Assembly: GCF_003443615.1 (NCBI RefSeq) | Contig: NZ_CP031967.1 | Location: 124,001 to 188,000 of the forward strand | Direction: 5' to 3' | Length of the DNA stretch: 64,000 nucleotides | DNA from: Alteromonas sp. BL110 | GTDB taxonomy: Bacteria; Pseudomonadota; Gammaproteobacteria; Enterobacterales; Alteromonadaceae | Shown here: positions 56,759-64,000 of the stretch, piece after piece | How the letters are laid out: every line of letters begins with the position of its first letter | Numbering within the stretch: the stretch's first letter is position 1 | The notes under the pieces: generated by a model | Databases searched by the model: none | What the model saw: the letters and a program-made list of their open reading frames with translations, nothing else | Told to the model about the DNA's origin: nothing | Program-made: the position numbers and the translations under genes

Positions 56759-59338
56759 TTAATGGGTTTGATAAAGTACCTTGCCGGTAGCAAAAGTTAA
56801 CCTAACATTACCGTCACTATCATCATCACAGTAAATATTATTGTTCAAACTGCCGTCTCTTTCTGAGTCTGCTAATAAGAAGTCAGACTCCCAAACAAGC
56901 TCCCCCGAATGTATATCTAACGCATACACTTTTGATTTAGCTTGGCGAGAATCATATTGCAAGTCATCGGCTAAATTAAACTCTGGGGTAATGACATATG
57001 TTATGCCGTGAGTTTTTGTATCAGTAAACTCGCTACAATAGTCGAAGCGATTTGCTGATGTAATTCTTGGTAACGCGACGCTTGAATCAGAGTAAACAGA
57101 AACGAAGCTATCATCGATAACATTATAAATGTGATTGAAAAGAAGCTCTTGTGGATTGGTGCTGTTAACGTTTATTACTTCTCTTACCATGATAGATACA
57201 AAGGGGTATTCATCAAAGTATGTATTCACAATAGCTGGTTCATCGGACACAAGATACACCTCTCGATCCGTTGGATATTTCACTTTCCTAACGACTTCAA
57301 AGCTTTCAGGTGTCTTTTGTAAAATAACGAGATGGTCGTCGACTACCATTGCAATATAGTCGTCTTCCTGCCAAGTATAGCTACTAAGCCCTCTTATTCG
57401 TCCGCTTCCTTCAAGGCCCCATAGGGTTAATTGAGCCACTTCCTGCATGCTGTCTTGCTCAACAATGAAGATGTACTGGTTTACCCTTACGAGAATATAA
57501 CTAACGCCGTTCGCTTCAAAAAATTTAAATTCTGGAGGACTGCCATTTACGTCTATCGCGTATTCAGCAACTACATTGCTGTTAAAGCTCTTTCTCACTA
57601 ATGTTGAAGCAAACACTTCCCAACCGTAGATATCAAGAGATGTAGTCGATAAAGAAATGAATGTAGGCTCTAACTCTGCAGTCGTTACTTTAGTGAATGA
57701 AGTACTTCTGTTTTCGTTTAAACTAAATAAACCCTTTAAGCTCCCCACTGCATAGCCATCACTTTTAGCGTCAATGTTCCCCAAAACCTCATAATCATCG
57801 GCGTCTGAAGTTAAATTCTCTACAACAGGGGCCGCTGTGCTGTTGGTAGCTACTGTAAGTGTGTGCTTGAGCCTTGTTGCATAATCGCGATTTCTCACTT
57901 CTATTTCAAAGTTAACATTTAGCGGGTAGCCAAAATTAGGAACAAACGCTTCCCATTCAATGGTTCCGTCATCGGTTATTTGCATATCTAGCGGCGACGT
58001 AACTAACCTGAATTCGTATGGCCCGTTACCTTCTGCATTTATTATCTCTATATTGTTTGAATATACTTCACCCACCTGCAGGTTAGACGCTAAGCTCGCA
58101 AGCTCTATTTGTGGCTGGCTTTGTCTGACATAAACTGAAACCGTCTCAGGAGCTGATTCAACCTTGCCATCAAAAGCGATAACCTGAAGTTGATACTGAC
58201 CTGACTGCGACATGCTTACACTAGTGTTACTAAAACCGTTATTTTGAAATGTAACGTCTGCACCGTCAGGGGCCGATAGAACACTCCATTGAAAAGTAAG
58301 AAGGTCGTTATCAGTATCGCTGCTTTCGCTTGTATCTAATAACGTAAAGACGTTGCGGTCAGCTTCAATTGATGCTGATTCTACGCTAACAACTGGCGCC
58401 CTATTGTCATCACGCAGGTAGTCTTGTTCGCCAATAAATGAAAAAGGGATAACTAGCGTAGGCTCTTCAGCGGAGTTTATGTCACTAAACAGGCCAATGG
58501 AAACGGCCCCACCCTCCTTTTCTTTGATTACGAGTGAATTTGACCCCGTAATAGCAATAGCAATAGACGGGGAGGTAAACGAACCTGGACTCATAGTGGT
58601 AATATCAATATAGCCATAAGGAGAGATATACATCCTCCCTTCAGGAACTAGCACTGGATTGTCCTCGGATATAGTGGTGTCGATGTCTAAATCATCAATA
58701 AACACTACAACACCTGAAGACGCATAGGTGAGCAGTCCGTTTAAGGTGGCAGCTTCGGTGTATTGTTCACCTACAGATGCTTCAATCGTCCCCTCAAAAT
58801 TTGCAACCATTCGTGAGTTGTCGATGGTTAAGCTATCGAATGACAAGGTTCCCTCAAACGACTCACCGTTAGATGACACAGACGACACAAACAGTTTTCC
58901 CTTGCCATTAAAAGTATAAGGCCCCAAAGCACAATTAATGTATTCAACTTCAGACGTATCGTTATTTAATTCACCAACAATTAACTGTCCAGACTCACAA
59001 TCCTCTCCTGTAGGTTGTTCGTGGTCGGTTAATACGCGATCGAAGCGGGCATAAGGGAATTCGTCTGAATGCACTAACATGACGGATGTATCCAGAGCCG
59101 ATGTTACATAATAAGCAATATCATAGGCCGACGTGCTGTCTACTACCGCTTCATTCTTAAGCCCCTCATACTTGCTAAAAAGTCCGCTTGGAGGGGTTGT
59201 GGGTGTTGTTGGGTTAGTAGGTGTTACAGGGGTAGGTGAAGAGGATGAGGAACCACCTCCTCCACCGCACGCTGTTAATGCCGACAACGTAATTATTGCA
59301 ACCGTACTATATTTAAGTAGTTTAGCTGATTTGTTCAT
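56759..59338 (-). CDS. Large exported lipoprotein with Ig/PKD-like domain and C-terminal propeller-like region
   Basis: 859 residues from ATG 59336-59338 (MNKSAKLLKY); an upstream in-frame start would precede the signal by 16 residues. Lipoprotein signal ends at LTAC, followed by a Gly5-Ser5 run and a Pro/Thr linker. Residues ~50-310 are a beta-rich domain without a recognised name. About 320-410 resembles a PKD/cadherin-like Ig fold (DTDNDLLTFQWSVLSAPDGA, GQYQLQVIAFDGKVESAPETV). About 410-510 is a second Ig-like unit. The final ~340 residues look like a beta-propeller (KVYALDIHSGELVWESDF recalls PQQ-type blades). Probably on the outer membrane surface; function unknown. Confidence 0.8.
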   Translation of the reverse strand: MNKSAKLLKYSTVAIITLSALTACGGGGGSSSSSPTPVTPTNPTTPTTPPSGLFSKYEGLKNEAVVDSTSAYDIAYYVTSALDTSVMLVHSDEFPYARFDRVLTDHEQPTGEDCESGQLIVGELNNDTSEVEYINCALGPYTFNGKGKLFVSSVSSNGESFEGTLSFDSLTIDNSRMVANFEGTIEASVGEQYTEAATLNGLLTYASSGVVVFIDDLDIDTTISEDNPVLVPEGRMYISPYGYIDITTMSPGSFTSPSIAIAITGSNSLVIKEKEGGAVSIGLFSDINSAEEPTLVIPFSFIGEQDYLRDDNRAPVVSVESASIEADRNVFTLLDTSESSDTDNDLLTFQWSVLSAPDGADVTFQNNGFSNTSVSMSQSGQYQLQVIAFDGKVESAPETVSVYVRQSQPQIELASLASNLQVGEVYSNNIEIINAEGNGPYEFRLVTSPLDMQITDDGTIEWEAFVPNFGYPLNVNFEIEVRNRDYATRLKHTLTVATNSTAAPVVENLTSDADDYEVLGNIDAKSDGYAVGSLKGLFSLNENRSTSFTKVTTAELEPTFISLSTTSLDIYGWEVFASTLVRKSFNSNVVAEYAIDVNGSPPEFKFFEANGVSYILVRVNQYIFIVEQDSMQEVAQLTLWGLEGSGRIRGLSSYTWQEDDYIAMVVDDHLVILQKTPESFEVVRKVKYPTDREVYLVSDEPAIVNTYFDEYPFVSIMVREVINVNSTNPQELLFNHIYNVIDDSFVSVYSDSSVALPRITSANRFDYCSEFTDTKTHGITYVITPEFNLADDLQYDSRQAKSKVYALDIHSGELVWESDFLLADSERDGSLNNNIYCDDDSDGNVRLTFATGKVLYQTH

Positions 59339-59553
59339 ATTACACTCATAGCTTAGAGCATACTTTGTAAGAACAACGTAGAACAAAAATAGAAGAGGTA
59401 ATGGTTCAGAGAAGTAAACTTATTCTAAAACGCGACTGCTAAAACTATCCGTGTCTTTACACTGTTAAGATGCTCAGTTCTTCTCTGTTGAAAATAGAGC
59501 CGAAAAGTTAACCAGTTATCCCCCTCTTTTCAAGATCTATTTAATTATTGTAT

Positions 59554-60210
59554 TTACAATGCTACAGGCAAATGCCCGGTTTTAACCCAAATCACTGTTT
59601 CTTCATCAACGTAGGGATGATGCTGACTCATATGTGGGCTTCTTATCCACGTACCTTTGGGATATTTACCGTGCTCATCTTTGAACGCCCCTGACAGTAC
59701 AAAAATCTCTTCACCACCAAAGTGTCTGTGAGGCTTAAACACTTCGCCAACGGGCCACTTGACTAAAGCTACATGCTCGTGTTCAAAGTTGTGTAGCGGC
59801 ATCACTTGTAAACCGCCCTGCCCTTGAAGCCATTCTGCCGTATTAGTGTTCACCCTAACCTCAGCCAAATCGCGCTTATCGAATTGATTCAGTTTAACCA
59901 AAATCACGCAGCCTTCTTTACTAAACGGGCTGTGTTTACTGCCAGGAGGGTTACGCAGATAGGTGCCGGCAGGGTAGTCTCCATGCTCGTCGGAGAAAAC
60001 GCCCTCTAGTACAAGGATTTCTTCTCCGTACGGATGGCTATGCTGCTTGAAGTTAGCACCCGCCTCGTATTTGACGATACTAGTGGTATGCCCTGATTCC
60101 TTTGCCTCACGCTCTAAAGGCTTGCGCCATACCGTTGGCGAAGGTGACGCCTGCCACTCTTGCAGGTCAGAGTTGATTACTAAGCGTTCATCAAAATTCA
60201 TATTTAGCAT
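59554..60210 (-). CDS. Double-cupin protein (ChrR-like cupins)
   Basis: 218 residues with two tandem cupin domains. The first has HSHPYGEEILVLEGVFSDEHG plus SKHSPF, the second has HRHFGGEEIFVLSGAFKDEHG plus SQHHPY. Each retains the His-x-His, Glu and distal His metal ligands. The repeat of the EEI(L/F)VL-G-F-DEHG pattern shows internal duplication. Related cupins occur in the anti-sigma factor ChrR, but the zinc anti-sigma N-terminus is missing here, so this is a stand-alone sensor or enzyme. A second in-frame ATG lies three codons in. Confidence 0.85.
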   Translation of the reverse strand: MLNMNFDERLVINSDLQEWQASPSPTVWRKPLEREAKESGHTTSIVKYEAGANFKQHSHPYGEEILVLEGVFSDEHGDYPAGTYLRNPPGSKHSPFSKEGCVILVKLNQFDKRDLAEVRVNTNTAEWLQGQGGLQVMPLHNFEHEHVALVKWPVGEVFKPHRHFGGEEIFVLSGAFKDEHGKYPKGTWIRSPHMSQHHPYVDEETVIWVKTGHLPVAL

Positions 60211-60326
60211 CGTTGTTCATCTCATTTTGTTTCGTGCAAGCCGGTATCACTAACTAGGCGCAAACATTATCGCGCGTTATATTACCAAGGTGAAGACAAC
60301 GCAAGATAATGAAAACGTACTATTTA

Positions 60327-61121
60327 TTAGTTTCTACCTGCCATAACACCGCCATCAATATCTAATACGGTTCCGGTAGTCCAATTAGCTCTTTCTGATA
60401 ACAGATAAAGGATGCCATGGGCTACGTCTTCTGGAGTTCCTATACGTCCTATCGGATGAAACGCATTGAAACCTTCTAATACTTCATCGGTTTGCTCTTC
60501 TGGTACGAATGCATTGTAAATAGGTGTTTTAACTACCGCTGGCGATACTGCATTTACACGTATACCATCGTCGGCAAGCTCCATGGCCAGATGCTGAGTA
60601 AGTGAATGCAACGCTGCTTTTGCCATGGAGTAAGCAGACGACGGCGTTGCCTTAACAGCCTGCTTAGCCCACATAGAACCAACATTAACAATACTACCAG
60701 CGCGGTGTTGTGACATCTTTTTTGCTACCGCTTGGGTAATGAAAAATAGGCTTTTATTCAACTCATGATAAATATCATAATCTTCACGTGTATGAGCTAA
60801 AAACGGTTTAGGGTTAAAATAACCCGCGGCATTAATTAAATAATGGATAGGCATAGCGGCCTCTTCAACATACTTGATCAATTTTTCTACGTCTTCCGTG
60901 ATATACAAGTCAGCTTGAATGGCGTTTAAATTAACTGTTGAAGTATTTGCGAATGTACTTAGCGCTTCTACCGCTTCTTTCAGTTTGTGCTTATTTCTAC
61001 CCACAAGCGTAACGTTAACGCCTTCGCTCACCAATAGCTTAGCGGTGGCAAGACCAATGCCACTAGAGCCGCCGACAATCAACGCACTACCGTTTTCACA
61101 AAAAGTGTTCGAATGTGACAT
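60327..61121 (-). CDS. SDR family oxidoreductase
   Basis: 264 residues from ATG 61121 with GAGAGGAATT upstream; a longer frame reaches 61145. Classical short-chain dehydrogenase: cofactor motif [17 protein letters not shown] (NAAGYF), catalytic Ser in VGSMWA and YSMAK, and the C-terminal [16 protein letters not shown](P)H-dependent oxidoreductase of unknown substrate. It is divergent from an HxlR-type regulator 105 bp away, a common pairing for redox- or aldehyde-responsive genes. Confidence 0.93.
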   Translation of the reverse strand: MSHSNTFCENGSALIVGGSSGIGLATAKLLVSEGVNVTLVGRNKHKLKEAVEALSTFANTSTVNLNAIQADLYITEDVEKLIKYVEEAAMPIHYLINAAGYFNPKPFLAHTREDYDIYHELNKSLFFITQAVAKKMSQHRAGSIVNVGSMWAKQAVKATPSSAYSMAKAALHSLTQHLAMELADDGIRVNAVSPAVVKTPIYNAFVPEEQTDEVLEGFNAFHPIGRIGTPEDVAHGILYLLSERANWTTGTVLDIDGGVMAGRN

Positions 61122-61226
61122 TTTAATTCCTCTCACTGTTTTCAATTCGTGATAACCTTACGCCTTAGATAACTCGATGAATAGTAAGTATAATTTGGTA
61201 CAGTAAGTACTTTTAGGTACATCTTT

Positions 61227-61571
61227 ATGAATTCTAAAGAAAAACAAATCGAGCGAAAGATCCCGTCTCAACAAAGTGCGCGCATGGTAGAAACGATTTA
61301 CGGCTGTAAATGGTCGCTCACCGTTTACCAACTCTTAGCTAATGGTATTAACCGACCCGGTGAAATGGTGCGCATTGTAGACGGACTAAGCACTAAGGTA
61401 TTAAATCAGTGCCTGAAGAAAAATACTGAATTTGGTATTTTGAAAAAAACGGTTTATCACGAACTTCCGCCTCGGGTCGAATACCAGGTTACAGAGTTTG
61501 GAAAAAAGTTTTTAGCAGTGCTAGAACAAATAGAGGCCTTACAAGAAGACCTCAACCAACTATCTAGATAG
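61227..61571 (+). CDS. HxlR family transcriptional regulator
   Basis: 114 residues with a winged helix typical of HxlR: YGCKWSLTVYQLLANGINRPGEMVRIVDGLSTKVLNQCLK, then the wing HELPPRVEYQVTEFGKKFL. HxlR proteins respond to oxidants or aldehydes and often repress the adjacent divergent oxidoreductase gene, here the SDR. One Cys precedes KWS in the position used for redox sensing in some members. Regulation of the SDR is inferred from arrangement. Confidence 0.9.
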   Translation: MNSKEKQIERKIPSQQSARMVETIYGCKWSLTVYQLLANGINRPGEMVRIVDGLSTKVLNQCLKKNTEFGILKKTVYHELPPRVEYQVTEFGKKFLAVLEQIEALQEDLNQLSR

Positions 61572-61585
61572 TATCGCCACCTCAA

Positions 61586-62212
61586 TCACTCAGGCCTTAG
61601 CAGCTCAAAAAAGTTGTCTTGGGAGACCTTAAAATAGTCTCCTCGTCCACCGCCACGGCTAATAGGAGCCCCCTTTAGGGTTTTATAAACGCCATCTTCA
61701 ATGAGTGACTTATCGATATGCACACCTACGACTTCACCCATGACAAACCAGCTTCCAACTGTGTCCCCTGTCGCTGACTTAAGCTGTACCACATCGGTAA
61801 GTTTACATTCCATGCTCACTTTGCTCGCCTTTACACGAGGAACCCGCACTATTTCACTGTCTATGGTCTGAAGACCTGCATGGTCGAACTCACTTTCCTC
61901 TGGCGCTAGAGGTTTGCTCGTTGTATTCATTGCAGTAACTAAATCTTGCGATACGAGATTCCAGCAAAACTCACCTGTTTCCTGTACGTTTACCAATGAG
62001 TCTTTCTTACTACCTACTACAGAAAAGCCGATAATTGGCGGCGTATAATTCAAAGCATTGAAAAAACTGTAAGGGGCAAGGTTTAACACACCCGCTTTTG
62101 ATTTTGTAGAAATCCACCCTATAGGACGAGGAGCAATAATCGCGTTAAACGGATCGTGAGCTAAGCCATGACCTTCTTTTGGTTGATAAAAATGCGTTTG
62201 TGACAAAACCAT
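61586..62212 (-). CDS. Flavin reductase family protein
   Basis: 208 residues with the flavin-reductase-like FMN-binding split-barrel. APRPIGWIST, LAPYSFFNALNYTPPIIGFSV and ETGEFCWNLVS are the family segments for FMN contact. Such proteins reduce flavin for partner monooxygenases or act as FMN-dependent oxidoreductases; no partner is adjacent. Convergent with the HxlR gene and divergent from the thioesterase gene. Confidence 0.9.
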   Translation of the reverse strand: MVLSQTHFYQPKEGHGLAHDPFNAIIAPRPIGWISTKSKAGVLNLAPYSFFNALNYTPPIIGFSVVGSKKDSLVNVQETGEFCWNLVSQDLVTAMNTTSKPLAPEESEFDHAGLQTIDSEIVRVPRVKASKVSMECKLTDVVQLKSATGDTVGSWFVMGEVVGVHIDKSLIEDGVYKTLKGAPISRGGGRGDYFKVSQDNFFELLRPE

Positions 62213-62298
62213 TCCTTATTATTTGTGGTAGGGTAAAACTATTACTGATATGAACGCTTACCCAGTGTTTTTCAAGGGTTTTAGATTAAAGGTTGTTT

Positions 62299-62883
62299 AT
62301 GACTGCACGTAGTGTCGCTTTTTCGAGAACAAGACTGACTGAATTAATGGTACCGTCATTCGCAAATTTTGGCGGTAAAGTGCATGGAGGCGTTATCTTA
62401 TCTTTAATGGATAAGGTCGCATACGCGTGTGCAAGTAAGCACGCAGGCGCTTACTGCGTTACGGTAACTGTGGATGGTGTTGAGTTTTTGCAGCCCGTTG
62501 AGGTTGGTGATCTTCTTCATCTTGATGCTACTGTGCATTATGTAGGGAACACATCGTTAGTTGTGGGGATAAAGGTAACTACAGAGAACATAAAAACAAA
62601 CGAGGTTAAGCACACTAACAATAGCTTCTTCACCATGGTAGCTAAAGACGACAACGGTAACCCTGTGGCCGTTCCTGAACTTGAACTCTCTACCCACTAT
62701 GAAATGCGCAATTATGTAACCGCTATCCGTCGCAGTAAAATCCGTAAAGAAGCACAAGTGAAGCTTCAACGCGATTACGACGCCTTTATTCCCAAAGAAG
62801 ATTTTGCACTTCTTGATGCGCATAGATGCACCGTTACCTTTGACCGGGATGATGTACCCGCAAAACAAAACGATGAAGATTAA
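62299..62883 (+). CDS. Acyl-CoA thioesterase (hotdog fold, BACH/YciA-like)
   Basis: 194 residues from ATG 62299 with AAGG upstream; a TTG two codons earlier is possible. Hotdog fold with the N-terminal FGGKVHGGVILSLMDKVAYACASKH (catalytic Asp on the hotdog helix), VDGVEFLQPVEVGDLLHL and NNSFFTMVA. These are the signatures of acyl-CoA thioester hydrolases of the 4HBT_2/BACH group. Releases free fatty acid from acyl-CoA; chain length not deducible. Monocistronic. Confidence 0.92.
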   Translation: MTARSVAFSRTRLTELMVPSFANFGGKVHGGVILSLMDKVAYACASKHAGAYCVTVTVDGVEFLQPVEVGDLLHLDATVHYVGNTSLVVGIKVTTENIKTNEVKHTNNSFFTMVAKDDNGNPVAVPELELSTHYEMRNYVTAIRRSKIRKEAQVKLQRDYDAFIPKEDFALLDAHRCTVTFDRDDVPAKQNDED

Positions 62884-62980
62884 AGGGTAAAATTGAAGGT
62901 GAAAGACTTATAGCAGCACTGTAATACACTATTGATTTTAACGGTATTGCGCTGCCCTCACATAGCGTCTTGCCCCGCAA

Positions 62981-63021
62981 ATAAAAAGCCCCTTAAGGTT
63001 GTATATCTAACCTTAGGGGGC
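62981..63021 (-). terminator. Terminator downstream of the TonB-dependent receptor gene
   Basis: Read on minus: GCCCCC-TAAGGTT and AACCTTAA-GGGGC form a 12-13 bp stem with an 8-nt loop, followed by TTTTTATTT. Lies 90 bp after the receptor stop codon. Confidence 0.88.
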
Positions 63022-63063
63022 ATTTCAAATTAACTTCTCGAGTATTTTTACGTACATCCTAAG

Positions 63064-63120
63064 CGCTTAATTAAAAGCACTTAGTTAAAACCGCATAATT
63101 AAAAGCACTTAATCAAAAAC
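63064..63120. repeat. Imperfect tandem duplication, unit 28-29 bp, at the end of the TonB receptor gene
   Basis: CGCTTAATTAAAAGCACTTA... (63064-63091) and CGCATAATTAAAAGCACTTA... (63092-63120). The second copy contains the receptor stop codon and its last codons; the first copy is a relic of the same gene end. Sixteen bases in the centre are identical. Confidence 0.75.
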
Positions 63121-64000
63121 GATATGCAACTTTTCCGTAAACATAGCGGCCGGTGAAGCCGTAAGGCGAAAAGCTTGAATACGGGAACAAGCGAGAGAAA
63201 GTAGTTACATCATCTACCAAGTCACGTGTTGCCTCTGGGTATACATCGAAGACATTGTTAGCACCAACTGAAACGGTTAAACCTTCCGTTAGCGCAATGC
63301 GGATGTCTAAATCTGTAATCCATTCTGAAGGAATGATTTCGTTTCTTGCTTCAACTGATGATGGATCTTCTACTTCACCATAACGGGTGGTACGTAACGT
63401 TGTAGTGTAACGGTCGTAATTCCACGTAACGCCTAAATTAAGCTTGCTGTCAGGGGAAGCAGTTTCAAAACGGCGAAGCTCCACATCATCAAACAAGTTA
63501 TCCTGATCAAACCCAGCGTTTTGAAGTACATCAGGCGCGTCGATTACACTGGTTACTTCATTGTCGTTAAAGTTAGCGCCTGCATTAAAGTTAAACGCAC
63601 CGTAGTCTGACGTATTGAGCGTATAGGTAGAGACAATATCCACACCCTCTGTGCGTGAATCTATCGCATTTAGGAAGAATCGTGCTTGATTGGCGCCCGT
63701 TCCCTCTAGTAATGCCTCAATTGCCTCTCCCGAAAGATTGTTCGACAACACAATACGGTCGTCGATATCGATACGGTAGAAGTCTACGGTTAAATTGAAA
63801 TCAGCTGTAGGCGAGTAGGTAAAACCAGCACTGTAGTTATTCGACTCTTCTGCATCGAGACCTGGGCTACCAAGCGCTTGCGCCACATCACTTGATGGTG
63901 CAAATGTGCCCGTTTCGGTTGGCTCACCATCAACAAATACGGTAGCAATAGAGGTAAAGAATTGCTGCTGAAGAGACGGCGCTCTGAAGCCTGTTGATAC
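63113..64000 (-). CDS. TonB-dependent receptor (5' part outside window)
   Basis: The C-terminal ~295 residues of an outer-membrane beta barrel, running off the right edge. The visible start STGFRAPSLQQQ is the typical conserved barrel segment of TonB receptors. NYSAGFTYSP, LTVDFYRIDIDDRIVLS and GVTWNYDRYTTTLRTTRYGEV are alternating barrel strands, and the chain ends ...YGKVAYRF with the terminal Phe required for barrel assembly. The NVFDVYPE segment is common in the last strands. The ligand cannot be inferred; the plug domain and TonB box are outside the window. Confidence 0.93.
   Translation of the reverse strand, partial: VSTGFRAPSLQQQFFTSIATVFVDGEPTETGTFAPSSDVAQALGSPGLDAEESNNYSAGFTYSPTADFNLTVDFYRIDIDDRIVLSNNLSGEAIEALLEGTGANQARFFLNAIDSRTEGVDIVSTYTLNTSDYGAFNFNAGANFNDNEVTSVIDAPDVLQNAGFDQDNLFDDVELRRFETASPDSKLNLGVTWNYDRYTTTLRTTRYGEVEDPSSVEARNEIIPSEWITDLDIRIALTEGLTVSVGANNVFDVYPEATRDLVDDVTTFSRLFPYSSFSPYGFTGRYVYGKVAYRF

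Overview
The window reads as a contiguous piece of chromosome from a marine gammaproteobacterium of the Alteromonadales, most probably Alteromonas or a close relative. This rests on recognisable protein families and gene order, not on a database search. Supporting signs are the hemA-prfA-prmC / lolB-ispE-tRNA-prs and rplY-pth-ychF neighbourhoods, the gcvA / DUF423 / rlmM set, a SeqA homologue upstream of pgm, a stand-alone second EF-G, and many AT-leaning marine-type intergenic regions. I see no prophage, insertion sequence, CRISPR array or rRNA operon. Both ends cut genes: a GGDEF-EAL protein on the left and a TonB-dependent receptor on the right.

Layout. 1-7 kb: c-di-GMP enzyme, tRNA-Val, patatin-like lipase, and a MarR regulator divergent from hmgA-hpd (tyrosine / homogentisate catabolism). 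6.9-7.1 kb: an AT-rich intergenic region with four DnaA boxes and a perfect IHF consensus. 7-12.3 kb: ACT-domain protein, a histidine-less EIIA-Glc homologue, arsC-like, dapE, M15 peptidase, DUF2897, and an SLC1-type symporter. 12.4-16.8 kb (minus): secreted S9 peptidase, YbjQ, HIT, astE. 17-24 kb (minus): GGDEF-EAL protein, glgP, pgm, and a SeqA with a very long Ala/Lys/Pro linker. 24-28.3 kb: MoxR-DUF58-TgpA operon. 28.3-32.1 kb: an operon of FNT channel, PP2C/Ser-Thr kinase fusion and cyanase. It is preceded by a sigma-54-like promoter, an NtrC-like box and an attenuator-like leader. 32-39.6 kb (minus): EF-G2, rlmM, DUF423, alpha/beta hydrolase, GcvA-like regulator, kdsA, sirB2. 39.9-45 kb (minus): REC-HD-GYP regulator, prmC, prfA, hemA. 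45-52.9 kb: lolB, ispE, tRNA-Gln, prs, two small lipoproteins, an alcohol dehydrogenase, rplY, pth, ychF. 53-55 kb: a cyclophilin, then an eight-gene Met/Leu/Gln tRNA cluster with a duplicated terminator. 55-64 kb: an AGCS symporter, a large beta-rich lipoprotein, a small accessory set (cupin, SDR, HxlR, flavin reductase, thioesterase) and the TonB receptor.

How the parts fit. Most of the window is housekeeping: cell wall lysine, KDO, haem, isoprenoid, PRPP, translation termination, tRNA supply and glycogen breakdown. Three features deserve attention. First, the nitrogen-regulated-looking FNT / kinase-phosphatase / cyanase operon couples a small-anion channel and an ammonia-releasing enzyme to a putative protein-phosphorylation switch. 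Second, the DnaA-box / IHF cluster resembles a datA- or DARS-type control site rather than a canonical origin. Third, the SeqA homologue has its oligomerisation and DNA-binding domains separated by about 110 residues resembling a histone H1 tail. The EIIA-Glc homologue lacking both active-site histidines is a further candidate for an undescribed regulatory role.
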